Positions 50,394 to 63,975 are shown, counted from the stretch's first letter. The stretch is 64,000 nucleotides of DNA from Lachnospiraceae bacterium (GCA_017615545.1 JAFZZY010000020.1:31815-95814); one strand, 5' to 3'. Notes: generated from the letters alone by a model not told the origin. Numbers and translations are program-made.

Positions 50394-52253
50394 ATGGAAG
50401 AACTGGAATTTAACTTTGAAGAAGAACTGAAGAAATTGCCGGATCTTCCCGGGGTCTACCTGATGCACGGAGATCTGGATGAGGTGATCTACGTCGGCAA
50501 GGCGGTCGTGCTGAAGAACCGCGTGCGCCAGTATTTCCAGAGTGGGCGCGGCAAGACGACGAAGATCCTGCAGATGGTCGATCACATCCGTCGCTTCGAG
50601 TACATCGTGACGGACTCGGAGGCGGAGGCGCTGGTCCTGGAGAGTAACCTCATCAAGGAATACCAGCCCAAATACAACACGCTCCTGAAGGACAGCAAGG
50701 GCTATCCTTATCTTTACGTGACGGTCAATGAGGAGTACCCGCGGGTGCTGTACGCGCACCAGATGCAGAAGGATAAGAATAAATATTTCGGCCCGTATAC
50801 GAGCGGGACGGCTGTGAAAGAGACGCTGGATCTGCTTCAGAAGACACTGAAACTGCGGACCTGCCGCAAGGTGATCACGGCCGATACCATTCCGGTCGGA
50901 CGGCCCTGCCTGAACTACCAGATGAAGCTGTGCGACGCGCCGTGCCAGGGGTTCATCAGTTGCGAAGAATACCAGAAGAAGATCCAGGCGGCCGTGGCGT
51001 TGCTGAACGGAAATGACAGCATCATCACGAAGATGCTGAACCAGAAGATGGAAGAGGCGGCGGAGCGGCTGGATTACGAAGAGGCCATGCAGTACCGCGA
51101 CCTGATCGGCAGCGTACGCTTCGTGGCGACGCGGCAGAAATTGTCGGACCGCAATTATGACGACATGGATGTGGTCGGCTTGCATGTGCAGGAAGGCGAC
51201 GCCGTGGTCTGCGTTATGTTCTTCCGCGAAGGCAAGATCATCGGCCGCGAGCATTTCCACATGCAGGCGGCGGAGGGCGACGAGCCGGCGGACATCCTCG
51301 AAGGTTTCCTGAACCAGTATTATGCGGGAACGCCCTATGTGCCCGCGCGCATCCTGCTTCCGTCTGCTGTGTCGGAGGCGGAGATATTGACCGATGCACT
51401 CACGGCGCGCCGCGGGGCGAAGGTGGAACTTTCCGTGCCGGAACGCGGCGAGAAGTTGCGCCTGGTGCGTCTGGCCGCGGAAAATGCGAAGGTCTTCCTG
51501 ACGAAGGATGGCGAGAAACTGAAAAAAGAAGAAGAGAGGACCGAAGGCGCCATGCGGAAGCTGTCCGCCCTGTTGGGGATGGAAGGGCTGTCGCGCGTTG
51601 AGTCCTTTGATATATCGAATACCGGGGGCTTTAACAGTGTGGCCTCCATGGTCGTGTTTGAGGACGGCCGTCCCCGCAAACCGGACTACCGAAAGTTCCG
51701 CATCAAATGGGTGCAGGGCATGAACGACTATGCCTGCATGGAGGAGGTCCTGACGCGCCGTTTTCAGCGTGCGCAGGCACAGGAGGACGAGCGGAAGGGC
51801 TTTGAGCGCCTGCCTGACCTGCTGTTGATGGACGGCGGCAAGGGCCAGGTCCACATCGCGGAGAAGGTTCTGGAGAGCCTGGGCCTGTCCGGCAAGATCC
51901 CCGTATGCGGCATGGTAAAGGATGACCGCCACCGCACGCGCGGCCTGTATTTCCACGATGAGCTGGTGGACATTGACCTCCACGGACCCGTGTTCCAGCT
52001 GATCACGCGGATCCAGGATGAGACGCACCGTTTTGCGATCGAGTACCACCGCAGCCTGCGTCAGAAGGCGCAGACACACTCGATCCTGGACGACATCCCC
52101 GGCATCGGACCGAAGCGTCGGGTGGCGCTGATGACCTATTTTGCAAGTCCCGAGGAGATCCGAAACGCTGATGTGGACACGCTCCGAGCTGTTCCGGGCA
52201 TGGACTTAAGGAGCGCACAGGCCGTCTACTCGTTCTTCCACAAGGAAGCATAG
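50394..52253 (+). CDS. uvrC: excinuclease ABC subunit C
   Basis: UvrC makes both cuts beside bulky DNA lesions in nucleotide excision repair. It is 619 residues from ATG 50394. The GIY-YIG nuclease domain opens the protein (PGVYLMHGDLDEVIYVGKA), followed by a UVR segment (LNQKMEEAAERLDYEEAMQYRDLI) that contacts UvrB. The RNase H-like nuclease with FDISNTGG and LLMDGGKGQV, and a C-terminal helix-hairpin-helix pair (DDIPGIGPKRR; LRAVPGMDLRSAQ), complete it. The frame extends 18 codons upstream to 50340, but MEELEFNFEEEL is the natural start. It follows ftsH by 66 bases. Confidence 0.95.
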   Translation: MEELEFNFEEELKKLPDLPGVYLMHGDLDEVIYVGKAVVLKNRVRQYFQSGRGKTTKILQMVDHIRRFEYIVTDSEAEALVLESNLIKEYQPKYNTLLKDSKGYPYLYVTVNEEYPRVLYAHQMQKDKNKYFGPYTSGTAVKETLDLLQKTLKLRTCRKVITADTIPVGRPCLNYQMKLCDAPCQGFISCEEYQKKIQAAVALLNGNDSIITKMLNQKMEEAAERLDYEEAMQYRDLIGSVRFVATRQKLSDRNYDDMDVVGLHVQEGDAVVCVMFFREGKIIGREHFHMQAAEGDEPADILEGFLNQYYAGTPYVPARILLPSAVSEAEILTDALTARRGAKVELSVPERGEKLRLVRLAAENAKVFLTKDGEKLKKEEERTEGAMRKLSALLGMEGLSRVESFDISNTGGFNSVASMVVFEDGRPRKPDYRKFRIKWVQGMNDYACMEEVLTRRFQRAQAQEDERKGFERLPDLLLMDGGKGQVHIAEKVLESLGLSGKIPVCGMVKDDRHRTRGLYFHDELVDIDLHGPVFQLITRIQDETHRFAIEYHRSLRQKAQTHSILDDIPGIGPKRRVALMTYFASPEEIRNADVDTLRAVPGMDLRSAQAVYSFFHKEA

Positions 52254-52267
52254 CTGTTTTTTCCCTC

Positions 52268-52296
52268 TTTACAGAAGCCGACAAGTTTTGTAAAAT
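52268..52296 (+). promoter_or_regulatory. sigma-A-type promoter of the hprK operon
   Basis: TTTACA (52268-52273), 17 bases, TAAAAT (52291-52296), start near 52303, about 45 bases before hprK. It probably drives hprK, murB, rapZ, whiA and the HPr-like gene, which are tightly packed. Confidence 0.75.
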
Positions 52297-52346
52297 GATA
52301 GTGCAGAGGTGTTTCATCTGCAATATCTGTTCAGGAGAGATTGGCT

Positions 52347-53279
52347 ATGAAAGGCATCGCCCTTACGAAACTGATTGAGAAAATGTCACTGAAAAATATG
52401 ACACCGGCGATCGATACGGACACGATCCGAATCAACGACGTCGATGTTAACCGTCCGGCGCTTCAGCTGACGGGCTTTTATGATCACTTTGATAATGAAC
52501 GCGTGCAGATCATCGGAAACGTAGAATTTGCGTATCTGAAGTCATTGCCCGCGACCCTGCGTGACCAGACGATGGACCGCCTGCTTTCGAGTAAGGTGCC
52601 CTGCCTGGTCTTTTCGCGTAATTTCCAGCCGACCGCGGAGGATATCGATTCCGCGATGCGTCACGGCGTGCCGCTTCTGGTATCGACGCAGACGACTTCG
52701 GAGCTCATGGCGGAGGTCATCCGCTGGCTGAAGGTCGAGCTGGCTCCCATGATCACCATTCACGGCGTACTGGTCGATGTTTACGGCGAAGGTGTGCTGA
52801 TCACAGGTGAGAGCGGCATCGGTAAGAGTGAGGCTGCCCTGGAACTGATCAAGCGCGGTCACCGTCTCGTTGCCGACGACTCCGTCGAGATCCGTAAGGT
52901 CTCCGACGAAACCCTGGTCGGCGCTGCGCCGGAAGTGCTGCGTCACTTTATCGAACTGCGCGGTATCGGCATCATCGATGTCAAGACGCTGTTCGGTGTT
53001 GAAAGCGTAAAGAATACCCAGTCCATCGATATGGTCATCAACCTCGAGGAGTGGGATAAAGAGAAGGAATACGACCGTCTGGGCCTCGAAGAGCATTACA
53101 CCGAGTATCTGGGCAATAAGATCGTATGCCATAATATCCCCATCCGTCCCGGCCGTAACCTCGCGATCATCGTCGAGTCGGCAGCGGTAAATTACCGCCA
53201 GAAGAAAATGGGTTACAATGCGGTGGAAGAGTTCTACAACCGCGTTTCCAAAAATTTTCAGCCCAGGGAAGAAGAGTAA
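52347..53279 (+). CDS. hprK: HPr kinase/phosphorylase
   Basis: HprK phosphorylates Ser46 of HPr or Crh when glycolytic intermediates are high and removes the phosphate otherwise, setting carbon catabolite repression. It is 310 residues. The Walker A motif GESGIGKS is at residues 154-161, and the signature LRGIGIIDVKTLFG follows near residue 212; HGV and ADDSVEI segments are also typical. ATG 52347 follows AGGAGA; the frame has an upstream alternative 2 codons earlier. It is first in a tight operon whose last small gene is its likely substrate. Confidence 0.95.
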   Translation: MKGIALTKLIEKMSLKNMTPAIDTDTIRINDVDVNRPALQLTGFYDHFDNERVQIIGNVEFAYLKSLPATLRDQTMDRLLSSKVPCLVFSRNFQPTAEDIDSAMRHGVPLLVSTQTTSELMAEVIRWLKVELAPMITIHGVLVDVYGEGVLITGESGIGKSEAALELIKRGHRLVADDSVEIRKVSDETLVGAAPEVLRHFIELRGIGIIDVKTLFGVESVKNTQSIDMVINLEEWDKEKEYDRLGLEEHYTEYLGNKIVCHNIPIRPGRNLAIIVESAAVNYRQKKMGYNAVEEFYNRVSKNFQPREEE

Positions 53280-54221
53280 ATGAAGGTTTCAGACATAGAG
53301 TTTACCGGTGAATTGGCGCAGATCGTGGCCGCCGAGGATCTGGAAGAGCGGGTGTTGCTCAGCACGTGCACGACGTTCGCCGTAGGCGGTCCTGCGCGTT
53401 GGTTCGTGAGCCCGCAGGATGAAAATGCGCTGATCCGCGTGATCGAGCTGTGTGAAAAAGAGGAGGTTCCGTATTTCGTTCTGGGATATGGCAGCAACCT
53501 CTTAGTCAGCGACCGCGGATATAAGGGCGTCATCATCCGCTTGAAAAAACATTTTTCCGATGTGGTCTTTTCCGGACAGACGGTAAAGGCCGGGGGCGGT
53601 GCGTCCTTAAAGCGTGTTCTGAACGGCGCTTTGGAGAACGGATACGTCGGTCTTTCATTTGCCGCAGGTATCCCCGGCAGCGTCGGCGGAGCGATCTACA
53701 TGAACTGCGGCGCCTATGAAAAAGACATCGCGTCCGTGCTTTCGTCGGTCCGCGTTTACCAGCCGGAGAGCCGCAAGGTCGTTACTCTCTCAAAGGAAGA
53801 CATGCAGTTTGCGTACCGTCGGAGTATCCTGATGGACACGCACTGGATCGTGTTGGAAGCGACATTTACATTGGAGCATTCGGCCGATGCGGCGGTTCTC
53901 GAAGCTGAGAAGCATCAGGCGGAAGAATACATACAGTCCCGGAAACAAAAGCAGCCGCTGGAATATCCCAGCGCGGGGAGCACGTTCAAACGCCCGGCAG
54001 GCGCGTACGCGGGCAAACTCATCATGGAGGCCGGCCTGGCCGGATTTTCCATCGGGGATGCCGCCGTTTCGTCCAAGCATTGCGGTTTCGTCGTGAACCG
54101 CGGCCATGCGTCCGCGGACGACATTTACCGCCTGTGTAAGGCCGTGCAGAAGATCGTAAAAGAGAAGACCGGTTTTGTTTTGGAACCTGAGATCTGTTTT
54201 TTGGGTTCGTTCGATCAATAA
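53280..54221 (+). CDS. murB: UDP-N-acetylenolpyruvoylglucosamine reductase
   Basis: MurB reduces the enolpyruvyl group to lactyl to give UDP-MurNAc, an early peptidoglycan step. It has 313 residues, of the type II class usual in Firmicutes. FAD-binding segments are visible: TTFAVGGPARWFV near residue 32, LGYGSNLLVSDRGYKG near 71, and SFAAGIPGSVGGAIYMNCGAY near 125; the late SAGSTFKRP holds the catalytic Ser. The ATG directly follows the hprK stop (TAAATG), so translation is likely coupled. Confidence 0.95.
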   Translation: MKVSDIEFTGELAQIVAAEDLEERVLLSTCTTFAVGGPARWFVSPQDENALIRVIELCEKEEVPYFVLGYGSNLLVSDRGYKGVIIRLKKHFSDVVFSGQTVKAGGGASLKRVLNGALENGYVGLSFAAGIPGSVGGAIYMNCGAYEKDIASVLSSVRVYQPESRKVVTLSKEDMQFAYRRSILMDTHWIVLEATFTLEHSADAAVLEAEKHQAEEYIQSRKQKQPLEYPSAGSTFKRPAGAYAGKLIMEAGLAGFSIGDAAVSSKHCGFVVNRGHASADDIYRLCKAVQKIVKEKTGFVLEPEICFLGSFDQ

Positions 54222-54233
54222 GAGGAAAACGAT

Positions 54234-55148
54234 ATGCGTTTTGTCATCGTGACCGGAATGTCAGGGGCCGGAAAATCCTCTGCGCTCAATATCCTGGAAG
54301 ACTTCGGCTATTATTGTGTAGATAACCTGCCGAATGAACTTTTGTTGCCTTTTGCGAAGATGGCATTCGAAGAGAAGAGCATCCCGGGAAACCGCGTGGC
54401 GCTCGGCATTGATGCCCGCAGCGCGAACACCTTCGAGATGCTGCAGCAACTGCTTTCTTCGGAATTCAAGGATAAATATCCCTGTGAGATCCTGTTTTTG
54501 GACGCGGACGATGAAGTCCTGATGCGCAGGTATAAGGAGACCCGGAGACCGCACCCGATGGCTGCATATTCGGAGGATAAAGATAAGGCGAACGCGGGAA
54601 ATGCTGCGGACGGCGAGCGCTTCCGCTCGCTGGCACAGTGCATTGCCCTCGAACGCGAGAAGACGAAGTTTCTGCGTTCCGAGGCGAACTGCGTGCTGGA
54701 CACCGGTTCGTTTTTGACGCGCGATCTGCGCGCGGAGCTGCACCGCATCTACGTCGATGCCGGCTCCTACAACAGCATGTATGTGAACATTTTGTCGTTT
54801 GGCTACAAGTTCGGGATCCCGAAGGAAGCGGATCTGGTGTTTGACGTCCGGTTTCTTCCGAACCCGTTTTATATCCCCGAGCTGAAGTCCCTGTCCGGCC
54901 TGGATAAGCCGGTCGCGGATTTCGTGATGGGGCATGAAGTGACACAGGAGTTTTTCAAGAAACTGACCGAGATGGTACGCTTCCTGATCCCGCTGTATCA
55001 GGCGGAGGGACGGACACAGCTCGTCATCGCCATCGGCTGCACGGGCGGCCGGCATCGTTCGGTGACGATCGCGAACGCGCTGTATGATGCGCTTTCGGGC
55101 GGCGATTTCGGAATACGAAAGGAACACACGGCGATCAGCGCGGAATAG
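54234..55148 (+). CDS. rapZ: RNase adapter / nucleotide-binding protein RapZ
   Basis: RapZ-family proteins (YvcJ in Bacillus) have an N-terminal P-loop domain and a C-terminal domain that binds RNA in enteric bacteria. The Walker A motif GMSGAGKS is at residues 8-15, CVDNLP near 29-34, and the C-terminal signature IAIGCTGGRHRSVTIA near 270-285. It has 304 residues, slightly longer than average, with extra residues around SEDKDKANAGNAADG near 117-131. Its setting between murB and whiA is the conserved Firmicutes order. Confidence 0.95.
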   Translation: MRFVIVTGMSGAGKSSALNILEDFGYYCVDNLPNELLLPFAKMAFEEKSIPGNRVALGIDARSANTFEMLQQLLSSEFKDKYPCEILFLDADDEVLMRRYKETRRPHPMAAYSEDKDKANAGNAADGERFRSLAQCIALEREKTKFLRSEANCVLDTGSFLTRDLRAELHRIYVDAGSYNSMYVNILSFGYKFGIPKEADLVFDVRFLPNPFYIPELKSLSGLDKPVADFVMGHEVTQEFFKKLTEMVRFLIPLYQAEGRTQLVIAIGCTGGRHRSVTIANALYDALSGGDFGIRKEHTAISAE

Positions 55149-55156
55149 AGGTGCAT

Positions 55157-56068
55157 ATGGCGGTATCTTTTTCACGTATGGTAAAGGAAGAGGCGGCAGA
55201 GCAGATCCCGCATGCCCTGCATTGCCAGATCGCAGAATCGGCCGCGATCTTCGGTCTGATCGGCTCGATCGAGACCGCAAAGGACGGGACGAAAAAAATA
55301 AAAATCGAAACAGAAAACGATTTTGTTGAAAAAAAGTGCTTTACTTTATTCAGGAAAGCATTTAGTATAGAGAGCGGAGCCGGTGAGACGGTCCCTGCCG
55401 GGGACGTGTCCAAGATCTCGGATGCATTCCGGCTTCAGAACGGCCACAAGGGCATCGCGGACGATGTTTTGATCCGAAGCGAGTGCTGCAAACGGGCGTT
55501 CATCCGCGGCGCATTTCTCGCAGCGGGTTCATTGTCCGATCCGCATAAAGCCTACCATCTGGAATTTGTGTGCAACACGAGGGGACAGGCGGAGCAGCTG
55601 ATCGGCGTGATCGCGGCGTTTGGGATCGAAGCCCATTTCGTCGAGAGAAAGAAAGCATCCGGGAGACTTGCGTATGTGGTCTACATTAAGGAAGGGGACG
55701 GAATCAGCGATCTGCTGAATATGATGAAAGCGCATGTTGCGCTGATGGCGTTTGAAGATGCCCGTATCCGAAAGGACATCGCCAACTCCATTAATCGTCA
55801 GGTGAATTGCGAGACCGCGAACATCAAAAAGACCATTACCGCTTCTTCTTCCCAGGTGGAGGATATCCTGTATCTGCAGGAGAGAGTCGGCCTGGAGAAC
55901 CTACCCGAGGGTTTACGGGATCTGGCCCGCCTGCGGCTGGAGAATCGTGATACTTCCCTGAAAGAGTTGGGGGAGATGCTCGATCCGCCGGTCGGTAAGT
56001 CCGGGGTCAATCATCGTCTGCGAAAGATCAAACAGCTCGCGGACGCATTACGAGAATCGTCGAATTAG
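55157..56068 (+). CDS. whiA: WhiA, DNA-binding protein with LAGLIDADG-like domain
   Basis: WhiA is a conserved Gram-positive DNA-binding protein needed for sporulation in Streptomyces and linked to cell division and chromosome segregation in Bacillus. It is 303 residues from ATG 55157. The N-terminal part includes RAFIRGAFLAAGSLSDP, the degenerate LAGLIDADG homing-endonuclease motif. The C-terminal helix-turn-helix reads LKELGEMLDPPVGKSGVNHRLRKI. ATG 55157 follows GAGG; a GTG at 55151 would be too close. It is 8 bases after rapZ. Confidence 0.95.
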   Translation: MAVSFSRMVKEEAAEQIPHALHCQIAESAAIFGLIGSIETAKDGTKKIKIETENDFVEKKCFTLFRKAFSIESGAGETVPAGDVSKISDAFRLQNGHKGIADDVLIRSECCKRAFIRGAFLAAGSLSDPHKAYHLEFVCNTRGQAEQLIGVIAAFGIEAHFVERKKASGRLAYVVYIKEGDGISDLLNMMKAHVALMAFEDARIRKDIANSINRQVNCETANIKKTITASSSQVEDILYLQERVGLENLPEGLRDLARLRLENRDTSLKELGEMLDPPVGKSGVNHRLRKIKQLADALRESSN

Positions 56069-56085
56069 AAAAGGAGTTACGGTCT

Positions 56086-56337
56086 ATGTTGAAGAAAGAT
56101 ATCACAGTACAGATCAAGGCAAGTAAGGAGCAGCGTCCGGTTGCCATGCTGGTGCAGATCGCCAGCCAGTATGAGTCCAGCATCTATATGGAGCAGGACG
56201 ACCGCCACATCAATGCGAAGAGCATTATGGGCATGATGACGCTGGGACTGACACCGGGTAAGGTGATCACGGTCATTGCCGATGGCAGCGACGAGGCAGC
56301 CGCTGTTGAGAAGCTGGAAGGATATTTGGCTTGCTGA
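56086..56337 (+). CDS. HPr-like protein lacking His15 (Crh-like)
   Basis: An 83-residue HPr-fold protein. In canonical HPr, His15 in GLHARP accepts phosphate from PTS enzyme I. Here the same place reads SKEQRP, with Glu15. Ser46, the HprK target, is kept in the normal setting (KSIMGMMTLGL). This pattern matches Crh of Bacillus, which has Gln15 and works only in catabolite repression with CcpA. Being in the hprK operon fits a regulatory role. It should not carry phosphate in sugar transport. A different HPr for the PTS, if any, would be elsewhere. The ATG follows AAAGGAG. Confidence 0.9.
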   Translation: MLKKDITVQIKASKEQRPVAMLVQIASQYESSIYMEQDDRHINAKSIMGMMTLGLTPGKVITVIADGSDEAAAVEKLEGYLAC

Positions 56338-56358
56338 TACAGCCGGAAGATTGATACT

Positions 56359-56394
56359 TTTGCCCCGACCCGCCAGGATGCGCGTCGGGGCAAA
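56359..56394 (+). terminator. hairpin after the HPr-like gene
   Basis: TTTGCCCCGAC (56359-56369) and GTCGGGGCAAA (56384-56394) form an 11-bp stem with a 14-base loop. The tail TTCGAATAA is poor in T, so it may be leaky and allow read-through into dnaE. Confidence 0.65.
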
Positions 56395-56420
56395 TTCGAA
56401 TAATACAAGGAGGACACACG

Positions 56421-60981
<4,561 letters not shown>

Positions 60982-61000
60982 ACGCCGCGAGGCGATATAG

Positions 61001-61030
61001 AAGACCCGGTTTCCTGCCGGGTCTTTTTTT
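61001..61030 (+). terminator. terminator after pfkA
   Basis: AAGACCCGG (61001-61009) and CCGGGTCTT (61017-61025) with a 7-base loop, then a run of T to 61030. The sequence from 61010 to 61029 recurs inverted at 61127-61146. Confidence 0.9.
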
Positions 61031-61158
61031 GTGCGTAAAATCAGGGTGCTGCCGGGACTGTTATAGCGTGAGCGGAAGCCCCGTCCACAGCTAAACGTTA
61101 TGGCCGGCAGCGCCCATGACACCGGAAAAAAGACCCGGCAGGAAAAGATGCCGGGTCG
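61001..61158. repeat. compound inverted repeat: two facing terminators around a central hairpin
   Basis: The pfkA terminator on the left is mirrored by a minus-strand terminator at 61128-61157 (GACCCGGC/GCCGGGTC, then TTTTTT on the minus strand), with 20 bases identical in inverted orientation. Between them GGGTGCTGCCGG (61044-61055) pairs with CCGGCAGCGCCC (61104-61115) and ATAGCGT (61063-61069) with ACGTTAT (61095-61101). The gap 60982-61308 holds no supportable reading frame beyond this element and the promoter below. Confidence 0.7.
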
Positions 61159-61223
61159 TGGAAGAGGAATGCAAGAGGAAAGTTCATTCTCGTAGGTGGG
61201 GAAGGGTAAATAAAAATTCGGTA

Positions 61224-61253
61224 TTGCGTGGGCGGAGTGGGCTGTGCTACAAT
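61224..61253 (+). promoter_or_regulatory. promoter of the Ig-repeat gene
   Basis: TTGCGT (61224-61229), 18 bases, TACAAT (61248-61253) with an upstream TGC (extended -10). The leader to ATG 61309 is about 50 bases. Confidence 0.6.
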
Positions 61254-61308
61254 CAAAGTGGGTTTTTTGAGAAACGGAGAAAATGATAACAGAAAGAGAG
61301 GAAGGTTT

Positions 61309-63975
61309 ATGAAACAACATGGTTTAGTTAAACGGTTAGCGATGGCGTTTTTGCCGGCACTCGTGGTGGCGTCGGTGTTGTTACAGGGCTCCTTTGGGAA
61401 GCAGGTGTATGCGGAAGACTCGTTCGGAAGTATCATTTCGCCTCACAACGACTCCGGGAAGGAGATCAACAGTCTGGGTACGACTGCGATCAAGGCTCCG
61501 CCGGCGTTGCAGGAAAGTGATACATACTGGAAGGGAAGTTATGTCTGGTTCGGAAAATATGACGGAGAGCCGGTGAAATATCGCGTTTTGGAACCGAACA
61601 CGACGAGGTACGGCGGGTCGACGATGCTATTGGATTGTGACAGTATTCTGTACAAAGCACCATATGATGTGAATGGTATCGACAAAGTCAATGGAAAGCA
61701 AAATGATGATTGGACGAACAGCGATATACGGGCTAATCTGAACGGTAGCAGCTTTTTGATGAAGCAGAACGGTTTTACGTCTGTGGAAAGGGCGGCTATA
61801 GCAGGAAGTATACGCCCTCACGAGCCATATGATGAGGAAGGTGGTTATCTATACTTTTCGAACCAGAGAGTAGCTCGTGTGGAGGGCGAAAAGGTATTCC
61901 TGCTGGATGTAGACGATATAGCCGAAGCATTCTACTGCTACAATTCGGATAAGTTGTTACATTATGATATACCGGCAAAAATTAAGTATTACAACGGGAC
62001 TGCTGAGAAGTGGTGGTTGCGTGCGACGGCTTCGTCCTTTAGCAAATCGGCGGGAGCTGTGGACGAAACAGGTTGCCTCACAATTGGTAATTACAGTGAA
62101 ACCTGGGGAGTGAGTCCGGCCATAAACATCGATCTTTCGTCGGTCATCTTTACGGAGTGTGTCAGAGGGCGCGCGTGGGAAGATGGTGCAGAGTATAAAT
62201 TGACCGTGAAAGACAGCGATATTCGGTTGGCATTGTCCGGTAGTATGCCTGTATATAACTCCGGCAACAAGGTTACCACGTATTACACTTTGAGCGGGGA
62301 AAATGCAGCGAAGTGCACCCGGATGTCGGTCCTGATCCTCGACAGAGAGTATCAGCCCGGCAACAGTAACAAGGCACAGATCTTCTATTATGGCAAGATG
62401 GATCTGGCTCCGGAAGTTCTGCAGGGCTCCAGTCTGGTCCAAAACTACATGGTCTCTTTCGATCTTCCTGAAGGTTTTGCGATGGTAGATTGGAACGAAG
62501 CATATTACGTATATATGCTTGCGGAAATTGAAAACGGGTACCATGAGACCGACTATGCGTGTGAGCCGGTGCTGATGTCGTCTCCGTCCACACTGATCAT
62601 CCGGGAACAACCTGCGGATGTGAGTACGAAGGTGGCGTCATTTGCAGAGTTTTCGGTCATAGCGAACGGGGAGGGGATAACGTATCAGTGGCAGAGCCGA
62701 AGGGATGCTTCCTCTTCGTGGGCGAACTACGAAGAATATGGTGCGCAGACCGATAGATTGAGAGTGGCTGTCGCGGCGGACCTGAATGGCTGGCAGTTCC
62801 GCTGTATCGTTAAAAGCGCAGACGGAAAGCAGATCATTACGAGAACGGCAAAACTCACGGTCGCCCTGAACTTCCATTCACAACCGAAGGACCCGGAGTT
62901 GAATGCAGGTGAGGAAGCACATCTCTTTCTGGGCGCGACCGGCGCGAACCCTCTGAGTTATCAGTGGCAGTCGAGGAAAAATGCGTCCTATGAGTGGACG
63001 AATTCTGCGATAGCCGGCGCCAAGACGAATTATTTATCGTTTCCGGTCACCGCAGGCTTTGATGGCTGGCAGTTCCGCTGCATCGTCACGGATGGGAATG
63101 GAAAAAAACTTATATCCAGAACGATCAGTTTGTCCGTGTGTCCCATCGCTGTGCCAAAGATCAAGGTCCATAATTCAGTGCGCGTAGGCGAAACTGCTAC
63201 CTTCGAGGTGACGGCAGAGGGGCCGGGGACGCTGAAATATCAGTGGCAATCCAGGAAGAATGAAAGTGCACCCTGGTCGAATTCCGCTCAGAGCGGAGCG
63301 AAGACTGCGAAGCTTTCGGTAGTGGCTACCGCAGGGTTGAACGGTTGGCAGTTCCGTTGCTTGATCACAGATGGAAAAGGAAATACAAGGGATACATTAG
63401 TTCTGACATTGTTTGTCTCTCCGAGGATCTCATCGAATCCAGCAAACGTGTCTGTAACTGTGGGAGAAAAGGCCACATTTTCCGTAGTGGCGGACGGCAA
63501 GGAACCGTTGAAATATCAATGGCAATCCAGAAAGGATGACAGTGCTTCGTGGGCGAATTCCGCCATGAGCGGCGCAAAAACGCCGACGCTCACGGTGCCG
63601 GCTACGGCAGGTCTGAATGGCTGGCAGTTCCGGTGCTTAGTCACGGATGGAAATGGAAGGGTGAGTTATTCAAGCGAGGCTAAGTTGACCATTATTCCGG
63701 AGATCACAAAGCAACCGAAGAGCAAAACCGTTTCTGCGGGTAAAAAAGCAACATTTACCGTAGAGGCGACGGGAGTGGGACCGTTGAGATATCAGTGGCA
63801 ATCCAGAAAAGACAGCAGTGCTTCCTGGACGAACTCCGCGCAGAGCGGCGCAAAAACTTCGACCCTGACCGTTGCAACGACCGCCGGCTTAAACGGCTGG
63901 CAGTTCCGCTGCATTGTAAAGGACGCGAACGGAAAGACGGTAAAAACAAAAACGGTTACATTGACTGTAAATTAA
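61309..63975 (+). CDS. secreted protein with DUF6273-like domain and five Ig-like repeats
   Basis: An 888-residue exported protein of unknown function. A signal peptide (KRLAMAFLPALVVASVLLQG, cleavage probably near YAED) is followed by a DUF6273-like domain at about 60-290 (GSYVWFGKYDGEPVKYRVLEP; WWLRATASSF; SPAINIDLSSVIFT). Then comes a linker of about 120 residues and five Ig-like repeats. Each repeat has YQWQSRK, a Ser/Ala/Thr middle and GLNGWQFRC, with Tyr at residues 459, 551, 644, 736 and 828, a period of 92-93. The last repeat ends at the stop; no LPXTG, choline-binding or SLH anchor is visible, so it is released or held by partners. ATG 61309 follows GAGAGGAAGG. Confidence 0.88.
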   Translation: MKQHGLVKRLAMAFLPALVVASVLLQGSFGKQVYAEDSFGSIISPHNDSGKEINSLGTTAIKAPPALQESDTYWKGSYVWFGKYDGEPVKYRVLEPNTTRYGGSTMLLDCDSILYKAPYDVNGIDKVNGKQNDDWTNSDIRANLNGSSFLMKQNGFTSVERAAIAGSIRPHEPYDEEGGYLYFSNQRVARVEGEKVFLLDVDDIAEAFYCYNSDKLLHYDIPAKIKYYNGTAEKWWLRATASSFSKSAGAVDETGCLTIGNYSETWGVSPAINIDLSSVIFTECVRGRAWEDGAEYKLTVKDSDIRLALSGSMPVYNSGNKVTTYYTLSGENAAKCTRMSVLILDREYQPGNSNKAQIFYYGKMDLAPEVLQGSSLVQNYMVSFDLPEGFAMVDWNEAYYVYMLAEIENGYHETDYACEPVLMSSPSTLIIREQPADVSTKVASFAEFSVIANGEGITYQWQSRRDASSSWANYEEYGAQTDRLRVAVAADLNGWQFRCIVKSADGKQIITRTAKLTVALNFHSQPKDPELNAGEEAHLFLGATGANPLSYQWQSRKNASYEWTNSAIAGAKTNYLSFPVTAGFDGWQFRCIVTDGNGKKLISRTISLSVCPIAVPKIKVHNSVRVGETATFEVTAEGPGTLKYQWQSRKNESAPWSNSAQSGAKTAKLSVVATAGLNGWQFRCLITDGKGNTRDTLVLTLFVSPRISSNPANVSVTVGEKATFSVVADGKEPLKYQWQSRKDDSASWANSAMSGAKTPTLTVPATAGLNGWQFRCLVTDGNGRVSYSSEAKLTIIPEITKQPKSKTVSAGKKATFTVEATGVGPLRYQWQSRKDSSASWTNSAQSGAKTSTLTVATTAGLNGWQFRCIVKDANGKTVKTKTVTLTVN
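62590..63972 (+). repeat. five tandem Ig-like coding repeats (about 276 bases each)
   Basis: The TAT codon of YQWQ falls at 62683, 62959, 63238, 63514 and 63790, giving spacings of 276, 279, 276 and 276 bases. Repeats 3-5 are most alike; repeat 1 is most divergent. Confidence 0.9.

Noticed and set aside
50175..52079. Long minus-strand frame opposite uvrC and similar long antisense frames opposite ilvD (403-1614), recJ (7293-8906), GH120 (17220-19145) and dnaE (57261-58691)
   Set aside because: All are shadows of well-supported genes, rich in His, Arg, Val and Leu as expected of reversed GC-rich codons, with no family match.
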